From NCBI RefSeq assembly GCF_947507565.1, contig NC_089185.1, forward strand, positions 2,604,001 to 2,668,000: a DNA stretch of 64,000 nt. The letters are read 5' to 3'. The DNA is from Oscarella lobularis (taxonomy: Eukaryota > Porifera > Homoscleromorpha > Homosclerophorida > Oscarellidae). Below the pieces are notes generated by a model, which ran no database searches, was not told the DNA's origin, and worked only from the letters and a program-made list of their open reading frames with translations. Positions 21,239 to 34,557 of this stretch are shown piece after piece. Each line of letters opens with the position of its first letter. The stretch's first letter is position 1. A program made the position numbers and the translations under genes.

Positions 21239-23836
21239 ATGGACCGAAAAGTGGAGCTAGAAAAGAAAAGAAAGCGGCTCGACGAAATTCGTCGCTCGCG
21301 CGAATTAAAGAAGCAGGAGAAAGAAGCGGAACAGGCAATCAAAGCAAAAGCGAGCCAACGCGATCCTGGAGCGACCGACGAATCAGCGAAAGAGCGAAAA
21401 GACGTACACGATCTCGTCGAATCTCTATTGGGACCCACCACGGGTACAGAAAACCTACCAATAAGTCGTACTTAGCTCGTATTGTCCACCAACTAGCCGT
21501 TCGATCAACAAGTCCCGGATTGCCTCTTGGTGGAGCCGGAGAAGAAGGACGGCCATCGAGCGCCGCCGATCAGTCGACGACAGGCGAAACAGATAAACTC
21601 TCAAAGTCAAGTCCAAAATTCCATTATTGTCGATTTGAACGAACTAGTTTTTGTTTTGAAGGAAAGCGCAGCCTCCACGACTCAGCGTCGCCATATTGGC
21701 AACGACAAATATTCAACCAAAAGTGTGAAAAAATGTAATATATTGCACAATGCCTTCGTTCACTTTTTCTTGTCTCAGGAGACGGTCGTATACGCAAAAG
21801 AAACTCAGACACTCGAAAGCAGCTTCCTTGACGGTACATTCATTCATTTATTTATTAGAGATATGTATTATTAATTTCTCGCCTTCTAGACGAAAGTGAT
21901 CGCGAAGAGGAGACGAAACCGACTCCTCGGCCCGACATCGAAGACGAACCTCTCGGCGTCGTCCTCGACAACGACAAGAAACACGAACGTTAGTTTTTAA
22001 TTAATTTAATTAATTAATTTTATTTATTTATTTATTTTTATTAGCTGCTCCTTCTGTTCCCGAATTGAGCGACGAAGCGAAGATGGAGATAATGAAATCG
22101 GATACGTTTCTTCAGTTCTTCGACAAGACGACGCGCATCGTCGAACGCGCTTTGAGCTACGGCGTCGACGTCACGGAAGACTACGGCGGCGATTCGAACG
22201 AAGACGCCGAAAGGTAGAGAAAAAAAAATTTTTTCTTGCCTAACTTTTTCTCTCGTTTAGCGCCGTCGGAAATTTATCGAAACTTCAAGCGGGCCCCTGT
22301 TTTCTCGACGAGAAGTGGTCGCGTCATCGATCGGTGACGTCGATATCGTGGTCGCAGAACGTGAAGGAGGTCTTCCTCTCGTCTCATAACATGAACGAGG
22401 AGGCGCGATTCGATCCCGATGGTGTCGTTCTCCTATGGAATCTCAAGTACAAATCGACGGCGCCCGAATTCGTGTTTCACTGTCAGGTGGGGAGGAGTCT
22501 AGTAATTCAATTATATATTTTTTCACGTGTTTTGTTTTTTAGTCGGCTGTCATGTCGGCGACGTTTACGAGTTTTCATCCGAAACTCGTCATCGGTGGAA
22601 CGTACTCTGGGCAAATAGTCCTTTGGGATCTGCGTAGTAATAAGCGCACTCCTGTTCAGCGAAGTCCCCTATCGGCGAATGCGCACACTGTATGGTTTGC
22701 TGTTTTGTGTACGAGTCTGATTTATTTTATTTTCTTCATAGCATCCCGTTTATTCTCTGAGTGTCGTCGGCACTCAGAATGCTCACAATTTGATCAGCGT
22801 TTCGACGGACGGGAAAATGTGCTCGTGGAGCGTCGACATGCTGTCTCAACCTCAGGTAAGCGTAACCTTTATTTTGAAATTATTTGTGACGAACCCGCTT
22901 CAGGATAAATTGGAGTTGCAATATCAAACGAAACCAATCGCTTGTCTTTGCATGGATTTTCTACCCGGCGATATTAGGGAATTTCTGGTGGGCAGCGAAG
23001 AGGGAGTCGTGTTTCAGGGAACGCGATTGGGATCGTAAGAATCAAAAATATTAATTAATTAATTAATTAATTAATTATTAATAATGATTTCCTTTTATGC
23101 AGTAAAACGGGAGTTCACAAGCAATACGAAGGACACTGTGCGCCTGTTACGGGGCTTCACATCAATCCCGTTTCTGGCCGGGGAACGGTGTGCACTTGGA
23201 AAGAATTAATTAAACCGTATTGAATTTTTTTCCTGTAGAGCTATAATAATTTATTCTTGACGTCGTCTTTCGATTGGACTGTGAAACTGTGGAGTCAGAA
23301 AATGAAAGTATGTACGCGTCAATGAGACAATGATAATTCGTCTTATTCTCTTTAGATGTCCAAAGCACTGTACTCCTTTGAAGTGTTCTCCGATTACGTC
23401 TACGACGTCAAGTGGTCGCCTCAGCATCCGGGTCTCTTTGCCACTGTCGACGGCATGAATAAGCTCAGCTTGTGGAACCTGATTTCTGACACCGAAGTGG
23501 GCTAATGAAATTCTTATTTGTTTAAATCGATTTTTTTGGTCTCTTTTAGACTCCTATGTGCAGTGAAATCGTCGACAGTCATCTTGCTCCTAATTGTCTT
23601 CATTGGTCTGGTGATGGCCATCACATTGCCGTGGGAGATGCAGATGGCAAAATTCATATGTATAATCTTTCTGAGGTCAGTTCCTCTTTAGTACAGTAGA
23701 GGTCACGTTAAGCAGAGATATGTGTACGCAGAACGCTGCAAATCCGTCGCATCAAGACTTCGATGCTATGAATTATTTGGTGAGGGAAATGGAGGAGAGG
23801 GACGAGCAGCCAGACGAACCCTCTAGCGTAGTTTAG
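21239..23836 (+). CDS. DYNC1I: Cytoplasmic dynein 1 intermediate chain
   Basis: About 14 exons encode the WD-repeat intermediate chain, which links dynein heavy chain, light chains and dynactin. Exon 1 (21239-21443) is the charged coiled coil that binds dynactin p150Glued (starting [20 protein letters not shown]). Exon 3 (21779-21833) carries the light-chain-binding motif [11 protein letters not shown]. Exon 22045-22213 has [18 protein letters not shown], a family hallmark. The WD propeller follows: [67 protein letters not shown]. The stop is at 23834-23836. The exon starting at 21497 is the uncertain part: its frame from exon 1 gives a low-complexity linker and its donor is unclear. The (TTAA)n introns are typical of the window. 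Confidence 0.93.
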
Positions 23837-23972
23837 TTCGTTGTTCTTGCTGTTAACAATGTTTCGTTACTGTACATGTATGTATACAACAAGACGGCGG
23901 TGCTTGTCACGACTGTCGCGACTTTGCGGACGCTTGACTAAGTCGCTTAGCGCGCGTGCTTCGAACTGGGAT

Positions 23973-26900
23973 ATGGATGAGAAGAAATCGAAGAGAAAGA
24001 AAGCGGCGAAGGCCACTCCTTTGCCAAAAGGCCAGGTCAGACGGTGGCTAGCCTTCTAGCTTTGCTGGAGCCGCGATCTCGCTCAGATCAGAGGCTGTGG
24101 AGAGATACAGTACCTCCGCACGTTCTCACCTTCTATAGTTGATTGTCACTCGTTTTTGGTCGTTTCTTATAGATGCTCGTCGTTGGGCTCGTGACCTTTT
24201 CTAATTTCTTTGGTCTGCACATGATCTACGTTTTGATAAATACGTTCGATTTTTTTATAGGAATCACCGTAATATTCCCCATGCTGCCCTTCATGACGCA
24301 CGACTTCTTTCCTCATCTGGAAAAGAGCCAGCTTGGTAGGTCATACACATAGAGTAGTCCACTTATACTCTGCTCTCTTCTGATGCCCTCTCGATCGATC
24401 GCAGGCTTTTACGCTGGTTTTCTTGCTAGTTCCTATCACTTCGGCTCCTTCTTGGGCAACATTCTGGTAATATAATAATTATGTATATCTCACTTGATGA
24501 CGTCATCGTGACGTGCGGCTTTCTGATTTAGTGGGGTCGATTGTCGGACAGGTGGGGTCGACGACCCGTCTTTCTCTTCGGTTTGTTTAGTGCGTCTTTC
24601 GCCGTGGCCATGTTCGGTCTGAGGTGATCGGAACGTCCCGGAGCGAGCGTCAGTCTTGACCTTCCTTCTCTAGTGTGAATTTTGCCATGGCTTTGTCGGC
24701 TCGATTTCTATGGGGTCTTCTCGGCGCGAACATGGCAATGGCGAAAACGTATTTATCAGACGTAAGATATACCTTTTAGTGCAAGGCAACTCCTAAAGTG
24801 ATGAAACATCCTCTAGTTGTGTGATGACACTAATCAAGCGAGGGCATTCTCACTGTTAGGAATATGTGCCGGTGTTGGCAGACTCTTTGTGAGTAACCTT
24901 GTCCGAGTTGGCAGCTTTATGTATTCTTGGATTCTTTATAGGCTGTATCTGTTGGCGGATTTTTGAGTCAACCAGCGCAGAAATATTTCATTTTTGAAAA
25001 CCGTTTCTTTTGCCGATTTCCGTATTTTCTGCCGTGTTTAGTTAGCCTGGTGCAAGGCATTGCAGCGTTTGTTGGTAAGGCAAAGTGGATCAATAGCTAA
25101 TTGTACCATATAATGGAATTTTTTTCTTTCGTAGTGGCTTGGTTTTATCTCGTCGAAACAGCTGACGTGAAGGGAAAAAAGGATAGGTGAGAGACCTCTG
25201 AACGATGAGGCAACCTCTATTAATTTTTTTGGAACAGTGCAAGCAAATGGCTGAAATCGGAAGGCGACGAACTCAACGAAAAGGCAACATTTACCAAAGT
25301 CAGCGACGCCTCTTTTATATTCCAATCCAAATTGCCATGACCTTGTCGCGCTTCGATAGAACGACGATGATGACGACGACGACTTGTGCCGCGTCGAGAT
25401 CAACTTGAAGAAGCCGTCGTCACGACGTCCGCGTTTTTCTCTCTGTCAGAGTTGCACCAGTGCAAACGATCAGTTGGACTACGAAACAATTGCAGAGGTC
25501 GGTATTGCGGCTGACGACGTCGAAGACGACGACGTCGACGCTAGGCGACGGCGGCGGCGACGCAGCAGCGTTGTTCAAGCTTTGGGTGCACATACCATAG
25601 GAGATGTATATCCTTTTCTTTTTCTTAGTCTACGTTTTCTCCGTAGACTTTTCTGCGACCAAAATGAAATTATGTTGCAAGGACGTTTGGGACGTTATCA
25701 AGCTTCTGAAGAACAAGGCGATCGGTCTTGTGATTCTTGAATTTTGCGTTTTCACTTTCGTGAGCTCGATCTCCATGGAAGTGAGATTCTAGACCGATAT
25801 TCTTTCTTGAAATTCTTAGAAATTCTGTTTAGATTGTGTCGTTGCTACTGGTAACGGATGGAGATCACGGAGGCTATTGCTTCAGTTCGAGTCAAATTTC
25901 CATTCCCATCACGGCAGTGGCTGTGATACAAATAATCTTTCAGGTATGTTTACTCTGAGATTACGTTATCGTTTCATTTTACTTTCCTCGCAGCTGCTTG
26001 TCTATCATCGCATAGTAGGGTGGTTGAAATTTCGAAAAACTGCTATGCTAGGCATTATCGTTTTCGGCGCGGGATCGATCATGATGCCGTTTCTAGTCCA
26101 AATGACCGGCCCCATTCGATACCCAAACGCCACTCTGAGTAACACCAACGTCGCCTATGGCAACTCGCCCAACTTCACAAACAATTCGACCTCTCTTTTC
26201 AATTTTACGACGACGACAACTCCGACGTCGTCATTCGTTTATCCCTCTGCCAATTCGTCGTCGCCTCATTTTTCATGTCTCCAATACGGCTATTCGTGGT
26301 ATAATTCGACGATTGACGAGGACGACGAGAACGTCGGCAATTCGTCGATCGCCAGGCAATGTCACGTCGTCATCGACGGAAAGTTGCACACGTCGACGCC
26401 GACGAGTCACGTGCGTATCGAAATCTGGATAGCTGTCACCGTCTTCGCTGCTCTCCTTTATTTGGGAAGGTGAAATTGTAGCTACTAATTAGCGTATCAT
26501 TTCGATATTGGCATGGTTTAGATCGGTTGGATTTACGTCAATCAATGTATTAGTATGTAATTCTGCTAAGGTAGGTCACTGATTGGCAGAGTCTAAATTA
26601 TTAATTAATTAATTAATTAGCGCTCTATCCGCGGGTCGGTGACGGGCTTAAACCAGTCTGCGGCATCTATTGCTCGAATGATTGGGCCTTCGCTTGGATC
26701 CTACTTGTTTGCTTGGAGCGAATCTAACGGTGAGGATTTCACTTTGAATAGGGACGTTTATTATTTAGTGACTACTGCGCATTCTTTAGGCTATGGCTAT
26801 CCGCTCAATTATCACTTTGTGTTCGGCTTTACGTCTTCTGTCTGCGTTATAGCCATTGTCATTGGATGCCTTTTACCCGAGAGCACGTCAGAACGGATAA

Positions 26901-27082
26901 AAGAGGAGCACAAGGAAGAGGCACCAGGTAGGAATAGTGGCAGTAGTGATAAAGACGCTGCAGAGAATCAAGAGAGAACTCCAGCCAAAATTACTAGTGA
27001 CGACGCGGCCAAGCTGCTAGACGGCATGGAAATGAGTCAGCCTGAAATTTCCGAGACGGAACAACGTGAAAGCACGGCATAG
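23973..27082 (+). CDS. Major facilitator superfamily transporter (ZIFL/DHA1-like)
   Basis: A multi-exon gene starting MDEKKSKRKK at 23973. The signature between TM2 and TM3 is visible as WGRLSDRWGRRPVFLFG. TM1 reads SNFFG then ITVIFPMLPF across a probable 51-nt phase-1 intron (24213-24263). A cytoplasmic loop holds a DDDVDARRRRRRRSS stretch, and the conserved GITGLNQSAASIARMIGPSLG-like region appears as MTGLNQSAASIARMIGPSLG. An extracellular or luminal loop around 26120-26400 is enlarged and carries many N-glycosylation sequons (NATLS, NNST, NSTID, NSS). The tail is acidic and hydrophilic. Closest in motif layout to the zinc-induced-facilitator-like branch; the substrate is unknown. Starts 137 nt after the dynein stop. 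Confidence 0.8.
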
Positions 27083-27535
27083 GTCGGGCTTTTTTAGAAA
27101 AATATTTTCGTACGCTCGCACACACGCCCAGAGTCTTTTTGATTTGCCTCGCGCATGATGCAAGGCCTTGTGTGACTGCGTGGAGATGAAGCGGAAAAGA
27201 CTGACGCTCTAATGTACATATGTGTAAGACGTTATGAAACTGCGTTTCACTACTACCTGTGGTACATCTAACTAAAGATCAAATGACACCGTGACTGTGG
27301 ACATCCGATTATCCGTCTTTTCTGACGCATTGCCTATGAAGTCAATATGAAAAATGAGATGGGTATAAATAAAGGGACAGACAGACAGACAGACTACTCT
27401 ACACGTTCGGTCACTAAAATTGCATTTGACCCGCCGTTATGCGAGCTTGCAAATTGTCAGCCCGCACAATTGCGGCGGGAGGCTGGAAAATAGACCAAAA
27501 TAAGATAATACAAGCACAGACAAACAACGAACTCT
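27083..27535. other. Convergent 3' region
   Basis: The space between the 3' end of the transporter (plus) and the 3' end of the death-domain gene (minus). It holds an ACAG tetranucleotide run at about 27380-27395 and an AATAAA at 27366-27371 that may serve the transporter. No gene. Confidence 0.5.
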
Positions 27536-28761
27536 TCAGTTAGGGTAGTTAAAGATTTCTTTGGCAGCTGCATACAGATCGTTTTCTATGAGAGCTTCGC
27601 ATAGAATTTTGACCGATGCGTCTTTGCTGCTTTTCTTCCAATGGTATAGTATTTTATACGCCTGCTCCCTAACATTTCCTTTTTCATCTTCTGTAACTTC
27701 ACTGATCTTGTCTTCATCAACTTTGAGGCTCCTAGCAACGAACTTCCATTCACGAGTGATTCTTCGTGATACTTTAATGAGTTCTTCCGTATTCGGAACT
27801 TGGCTCAGGTTATCACCTGAAAGAATAGATGTAATTTAGAAGGGTTTTCGTGGAAAAGTACCTGCACCCTGTCTAAGACTCGGAGACTCCGTCTCATCAT
27901 CCGTCTCATCAAAAAATTCTTCCTCTTCACTAGGCCGAGACATTTGGTTTGACTAAAAGGACTAGGTAAATCAATGGCGACAGTTATTAGTAGTACATAT
28001 TACAGTTAACTCAAATAGACTTCAGATGAAAAACTCACTTGTAAATATACTCTTGCACATTGAAAAAAGCAACGAATGGAACTTCTGACACAGCACCAGA
28101 GTCGACGAGCACACTCAAACATAATATCAATAATCAGTGGCAATTCGTCCATTTCCTTTAGCTTTGCAAAGGCATATATGTACATGCACTTCCTGTTTAT
28201 AACTTGCGAAGACAAACCTCAATGCCCAATTTGCTTTGAAGAACCTTCCACTGCTTTTCATTCATTGCAGTCTTTACCGTCAAAAGGCTGCTATTGAATC
28301 GCTCAAGGCCTTGCTGCGGCCCTACGATCCACAAGTCTTCAATTTCTCTGTCATGAATTTTGTGGCTCCCTATGTCACGTTTCCAATTGAAAATTATGAT
28401 CACTGCAAGGCAAAGTCTTCTAGTTTAATTAATTAATTAATTAATCTTTTTCTAGTAAATAACCAATTGCTGTGTTTCTTCTTTGTACATAGTTCAGTTG
28501 ATCATAAAAGCTGTTATAAGAGTCGTCTTCGTCATAAATTGAGATGCGTTCTTGCATGGATATGACGAAGACAAACTTTGAGTTGTCTTCGAACGAGGCT
28601 CTGAGTACCTCGTCCTTGAGCATTGGACAGAAGGTCACTTTTTCTTTGGAGTTAATCCTTTCTTCGAAAAGGCGAACAGAAGAGCGGATGAGATTCTCGT
28701 ATTTTCCTACGACGTAAACTAAAACAGAGTCGTCTCTGCCGTCTGTTTTTCGATGCTCCAT
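27536..28761 (-). CDS. Death-domain protein with unrecognised N-terminal alpha/beta domain
   Basis: Four exons read in one frame give 284 aa: 28464-28761, 28218-28402, 27862-27952, 27536-27816 (phases 1,0,1). The start is MEHRKTDGRDDSVLVYVVG. Residues 1-165 alternate hydrophobic strands and helices (SVLVYVVG, KFVFVISMQERI, AIVIIIFNWKRD); I cannot name the fold, though it recalls the layout of TIR or SEFIR domains without their motifs. An acidic linker (SEEEEFFDETDDETE) leads to a C-terminal death domain of about 90 residues with ITREWKFVARSLKVDEDKIS and a YKILYHW helix. Together these suggest a cytosolic adaptor (inference). The first donor, GTTATT, is weak. The gene is divergent from eIF2D across 150 bp and lies 9 kb from the CARD-ROCO gene. 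Confidence 0.65.
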
Positions 28762-28911
28762 AATGCTGCCGAGAACGGCTAAATGCCCGGCCACGGACTG
28801 GCACGGTAGAAGGCACCCGTGGGTAAATAAATCTGATACTGATACTGATACGGGTCGTCTTCACTCGTCCACTCCGGCTCCGTACTCCAAGTCGCCTCCA
28901 ACAATCAGAGC
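28762..28911. promoter_or_regulatory. Divergent promoter between death-domain gene and eIF2D
   Basis: Only 150 bp separate the two ATGs, which point away from each other. The segment contains a TGATAC triplication (about 28830-28851) but no TATA box. Confidence 0.5.
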
Positions 28912-31467
28912 ATGTTTCGCAAACCCTTCCGAGTCAAGTCGAACGTCGCCGTGAAGTCTTCGGAGCGGTGAGCTGCTCAAGCATCGTCAGAATATGTTTC
29001 ATAGCTCAATACGCAGACGAAACCTTCGTACCGAAGTCGCGCGACGATTTTCGTCCGTAACCGAAGCATTTCTCGACGAGCTTTTACCGAAGGACGACGA
29101 TGTTCACGCTCTTCGTCTTGTTCTGCACAACGACGAGACGTGTTGCGTCTACTCGACTCGCGGCCTTCCAGTCTTTTTCGAACGTGCGAGCAAAAGTGGC
29201 GAGCGAAATATTTTTCCCACAGGTAACCAGACTCTAATTAATTAATTAATTAATTAATTTTTACTGGACAATTCGCTACAACAGTGTATACTCTGTGGAA
29301 GAACCCTGATATTATTAATTGCTTTGTAACGTCGCCTTTTGTTTTGACCAAGCTTCAAGGTGGAGCAGGTACATGGGGTATAGAAAGCTGTGTCTTCAGG
29401 TTTAGCTTTGACGTTGTTTATCTGCATTAGATCTTATGTTTCCTGGTGTTATTAATATCGACGAGTTGGGCGACTTTGCCAAGGGCCAAGTGGTTTCCGT
29501 ATCTGTTTTTGGAAATAGGTAAAAAGTCGTGCACGTTGTAAATCTATGTGTTTTTATGATGTGGTCGTGTAAGAGCGCCTGTTGGCGTGGGCGTGACGGC
29601 GTCGAGCTCTGACGAAGTCGCTCGTAACGGACCAACAGGAAAAGGCGTTCTAATGCATCACGTCTACGAAGACTTTCTATGGTATGAAATAAATAAATGT
29701 ATTGCTTCAATTAAAGTATTTGATGTTTTTTGCGTTATGCAATCCCTAGGGAATTAGGAAATAGAGATATCCTGCCTCTCATACCTCATGCAAAAAACGA
29801 AAGTGTAGCGGAAGAAGTGGAAGGGGAAGAAGAGGACGATGACCAACCCGTCGCCGCAGCAACGGTTACAGAAGAACCTGAAATGGAAACGAGTCGACAG
29901 ACGTTGCCTGATGTTGATGATATGGACAGTCTTCTGGTCTGGTGTCTTCTATGCGCCTTGAAAAAATGCATTAAGAAAGACGAATTGCCTCTGCTGACGA
30001 GTACGTTCTATAGGAAGCACATGCAGTCTTGCTGGTAAGGACAAAGACAGGATGACGTAACCTAATGTACATTAATTAATTAAATACAGTCCCCTCGGCG
30101 CATCCTTGGATGTGAAAAAATCCAAATATAAAAAGGTATGACTCATCGTTTCGCAAGTTTCAGTTCGACGAGTCTTCTTCGTAGATTTCAAATTTATTGA
30201 AAGACGTTGAAGATCAAGGCCTGCTTTCCGTAAGCGAACAGTCGAAAGGCGTCGACGCAATCGTCTCCGTCAATTGGAAACATTCCCTGTACTATACCAA
30301 GAAACAAATAACTCTTTACCTGTACGATTTCTTATAGAATCAAGTCGTTTAGCGTGCCGTCTCAAAATGCGACCGAATCGTCCGAGCTCGTCAAAAAGGT
30401 CCGCTTGTGTGAGAAGAATACGAACGCTCATTGCTTATAGACACGTTTATGACGTAGGAGTCCGTTGGTCCATTGGTCGAAGAATTGTGGATGCCCTCGT
30501 CGGCAACTCTTCCCTTATTCAAAAGCTCTGGAATAGCGTTAGGACGACCCATCCATACGTTGAATTGCAACGTGCACATTCGCTTTTTGTGTGCAGTAAG
30601 GGAACGACGCTGACGGTCGCCGAAGTGAGAAAAGTCGTAACTGATTACGTGAGAAGCAACGACTTGGTTCAACCCGGCAATAAAAGGTATGGATTAATTA
30701 AAATAGTCGTTTCAGTGCGCTGGCATTGTCTCTTCTAGTTTCATTGTACTCGATCCTATACTCTCTGACGCCGTGGCTGTGAGGGGCACTCCGCACGCTC
30801 AACGGCTTCGATGGGACGAAGTGATGCAAAGGTAATAATAGTTACGTTGTTGTATCTCATTCTAAGAGATGACGTAGGATTGTGCAGAAGATGTCGCCCT
30901 GCCACAGGATCACTCTTTGTGGAAGAACTCCTGTTCTAAGGCAAATATGAAGTCGATTATCAGTGACTACGTTTTGACTTTGGGCGCATTCGTTCATAGA
31001 AAGGGAGCTGTGGAAAAAATTTCCGTGTCAACGGCAATCAGGACGGGAAATAAAAAAGTACCTGATTTCCTGGAAAATAATTTATTTATTTATTTACGTA
31101 TTTATTTATCATGATTTCTTATTTTCAGGTTACCTTGATTCGTGGATTGGAGCTATTTGGCGTTGATCTGCGTGAATTTAGTCAGGTGATGCAAAAGAAG
31201 GCTGCATCTAGCACATCAGGTAAAAATATAGAAAGGCTATTTAGCTTAATTATCTCTCCCCTAGTCGGCGAAAGAGCAGACTCTAAGGGAGCTGAAGTAT
31301 TGGTTCAGGGAACATTTGTAAAGCAGGTCTGCGCTCTACTAGCCGGTATTGATTTGTACATATTGATGACCGCTTCAATAAACACGTCTCTCATCTATGC
31401 AGATCGCTATAATATTCCTTCAAAGTGGATCGAAATTAAAGACAAGCCGGCAAAGAAGAGCAAATGA
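28912..31467 (+). CDS. EIF2D: Eukaryotic translation initiation factor 2D (ligatin)
   Basis: eIF2D delivers or removes initiator and deacylated tRNA on the 40S ribosome. The start MFRKPFRVKSN at 28912 matches the family start. Early exons: 28912-28967, 29017-29222, 29285-29368. The PUA domain follows as VYTLWKNPDIINCFV, GGADLMFPGVINIDELGDFA and APVGVGV. An acidic linker (EEVEGEEEDDDQP) leads to the SWIB/MDM2-like middle part (LLVWCLLCALKKCIKKDELP). The C-terminal SUI1 domain, which reads KKVTLIRGLELFGVDLREFS with a phase break, ends with an exon of basic residues (DKPAKKSK, stop at 31465-31467). About a dozen short introns interrupt it. Middle exons around 30350-30740 were not resolved base by base. 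Confidence 0.9.
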
Positions 31468-31700
31468 TTTTTCTATAAGCAATAAATAAATAAATAAATT
31501 ATGTTTCTACAACCAAAGCGCTGGTACGTCACCACTGGGGGTCCCATTTGCACTGTGGTAAAGTCGGTATGGGCCAATGCAACGAATGCATGGACGAAAT
31601 TAATAGGTCACGTGATATTTTATCATTAGTCTTTTCCGACCACATTCGGGAGTTTTTTCTGTATACGCCCCACAGCACGTTCTTGGCTTCTCCCCAACTC

Positions 31701-34385
31701 ATGGCCGGATCGGTTGAACTGAGTAGCGGCGTCGCTCGTCGGCTCGCCGACGAATCGACTCCACGAATGCCCGTAGCCCTGTCGAGAACGCTCTCCGTTC
31801 CTCGCTGGGCGTGGGATCGAGCGCGTTTGGAATCGCCGTCGACGACGGCGGCGTCCGACAGCGACGAAGACGGCGGAACGGACCCCGATTCGCTACTGGG
31901 AAGCGCTCGACGCATATGGCGACGGAGACGACGCGAACGCCGACTCGCCCAACGTTCGGCGGTCAACTTCCGGACCTCCAGAGAGGTTTGAGCCTTCGAG
32001 GGGGGCGAGGGGGCGGGGCAACGAGCGCGATGATTGGCTGGCGTCTTCGTGCAGCTACGACGAGCATTTCGCTCCGCTGTTCTTGCCGTCATTTGCATGC
32101 GTCGACTGTCGAAGAGTTTGCTTCAACGGCACTACGAGAAAAGGTGGCGAAACGTCGTCGACGAGTTCGTTTTTTTCTTCGATTGGCGTTTCTTTTAGCG
32201 CGCAAGCGACAATCGCCGATCTATTGGCCGAGCGCAAAGTGAAAATTCAACGCGGCGGACACGTCTTCGATCCGGACGCGTACAAATCGCGCGCCACTGC
32301 CTCACTGGGCGGCGCGACGCCGGCGAAGGTTCCGTGCACTATCCGGGTCTCCGAAACTCATTGTCCTCGTGACAGATTATTTCTCTCTCAACGTCGGCGA
32401 AACGCTTTCTGCGACAGCTTCCTCACTTGCGAAAGGACGAACACGTCCAATCGGTCAGTGATAGATGTACATATCGATGAAAACCCTTCGCGATGCCGTC
32501 TTTCAAGGTTCTACACGAACTTCGAAGCTACGAATCGTTCTCTACGTATCCCATCGACGTCCAGACGAACATCGCTTTGTGCGGTTGGTTCGAAGAGTGA
32601 GTGAGAGTCATCGCCGCGCAATGGGGGCCCCCCTCTCACGAAGATTTTTCTTAGATTTGGTCCATTGAGGGTCCTCGTTCGTCAAGGTCACGTTCCCGTC
32701 AATTTCTATTTTTTAATTAAAGGATCGGGTAAATGACGTTTTTTATTGCTATTCTCTGAATTAATTATTTTCTTTTTTAGTGGGGGTGAGTCATGTCAAT
32801 GATGACGACAACGACGATACGCCGGAATCGAATCACTTAATATTAGGAAACGGCAATATTTTGTATCCTGGTAGCCAATTCGGGGTAAACGCATCTTCTG
32901 AGACTTAGTCCAGTGTACTCTTCAATAGTCTACCCATAGGAGCAGGATATTTTGGAGAGAAAACGTCGATCGGAAACGATCGTCACGAAAGAGCACGTGC
33001 AAGTGCTGACAGTAAATCGACAGGTTGGCCTTAGAACGAGCAAGTGGATTAGAATTATGGACATTTTTGTTGGACAGGTTCTGTGCCGTTTCAGAGAGAG
33101 CGGTCATAGTCACGTCGAGTTCATAAGGCGAGACAGAGACGCATTACAATGGATCAATATTTTTTAAATTAAATTAAATTGCATTTTTTCTCTAGGCACA
33201 TGAGAGCGTTTCGTCAATGGCCAATCGACTTATTCTTGGCGTATCCTTCAAAATGCGAGCTAAACTATTTCCGGTGAGATTCTAATATTTGTTTATTTTA
33301 TTTATTTATTTAAAGTCGATCTTGCTTTTCAGAAGAGGAGCCGTTATCGTTAAAAGTAGTCGACTATCGGACACCGTTTACATAGTAAAATCTGTAAGAC
33401 GGATAAAAGGGGGGGTCTACGCATAGAGAAACGCTCGTGCTTTCTAATTAATATAGGGCTCGTGTGACGTCGTGAAAAAACTTAGCTTCAACCAATCGGC
33501 AGTCGTAAATCGTATGAACGATTTCAAGAGAAATCAGAGAAAGCTTTCCCTACCGTGCCTGGGAATGGACAAAAGCAGACGCAGTACGTGTCCCTAATAT
33601 ATATATAAGTATATATATATATATACTACATTGCACACCGCCTTTGCAGACAGCGTCAGTGTCGGCGTCGAAACCACGTCTTCGTCGCCGGAAAATCCCC
33701 TAAGAAACTCGACGGGCTCGCTTCGAGATCAATTGGCGTTGAGACGAAAAAGCGAAGCTAACGTTGCCAATGTGCGTGTATTGGCATACCTATATTTCTA
33801 TGCTGTTTCTAATTTGGGGTTTTACGCCAGGTCGTCAAATTGTCGTCCGTCTCCGCGACGTCGATTCAATTGAGGTCGAGATCGTCGTACAGCTTGGGCG
33901 CGGCGGTCGTATCGGCGCCTTCGTCGAGAAGAGAAGGCGAGCACGTTCGTCTCGACACCTTGAAGCCGAGGGACATTTTTGTAAGCTTTTGGGGGATAAG
34001 TCCGGAAGGTCGCATGTAAGAAGTGGTATCTAGGGTTTGGCTAGTCGTAATCAAACGGAGTGCAGTTTGGTAAGGAAAAATCGAGTTGTTCGATTCGAAT
34101 GATTTCTCAAGGCGTTGTTGCCTCTGTACGCAGGTCAGTAACGGTGCCGAATGCATTTTGATACCTCGAAAGTTTCTTCTCGAACATGCGTCGACGTTTG
34201 CACGACAGGATCTCGAACTTGCCGTGAGTACACGTCTCCGGCTGCTTGCGTCTTTAATTAAAATTGATTTATTCTTTCAGACGAAATTGTATCCCACGGA
34301 CGGCGAATTGGACGTCAAGCTGAAGGATAGTCTGCAATGGGAAAAGTACAAAAGCAAGACTGTTCGCTCGTTTTTAGAGACGTAG
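31701..34385 (+). CDS. Cyclic-nucleotide-binding-domain protein, CNBD2-like
   Basis: A gene of about 12 exons. Exon 1 starts MAGSVELSSGVARR at 31701 and is rich in arginine. A basic helix (LRRAFRSAVLAVICMRRLSK) precedes the cNMP-binding fold: LPHLRKDEHVQS, TYPIDVQTNIALCGWFEEFG, LVRQGHVPVNFYFLIKGSV, LYPGSQFG and RRSETIVTKEHVQVLTVNRQ. Distal exons include NGAECILIPRKFLLEHAS and LQWEKYKSKTVRSFLET before the TAG at 34383-34385. Soluble, with no channel segments, so it is not an HCN/CNG channel. The overall order fits the CNBD2 family (known mainly from sperm in vertebrates), but I could not confirm that. A cAMP/cGMP role is inference. It may splice on to the exons at 34558-34803. Confidence 0.65.
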
Positions 34386-34557
34386 CCAGGCGTGCGTGTC
34401 CCGGCGTTTTTATACCAAGGTAAATATTTTTTTCGTTGGAACGATTTGTACAGTATAGGCGTTAAGCAACCGGGGACTTCACGTCACGTGTTGCACTTTC
34501 ACCCTCTGCGTTTCGCCGAATTTCCTGCCTCGCTAAGCTGCAATAAGCCCTCCGCAG

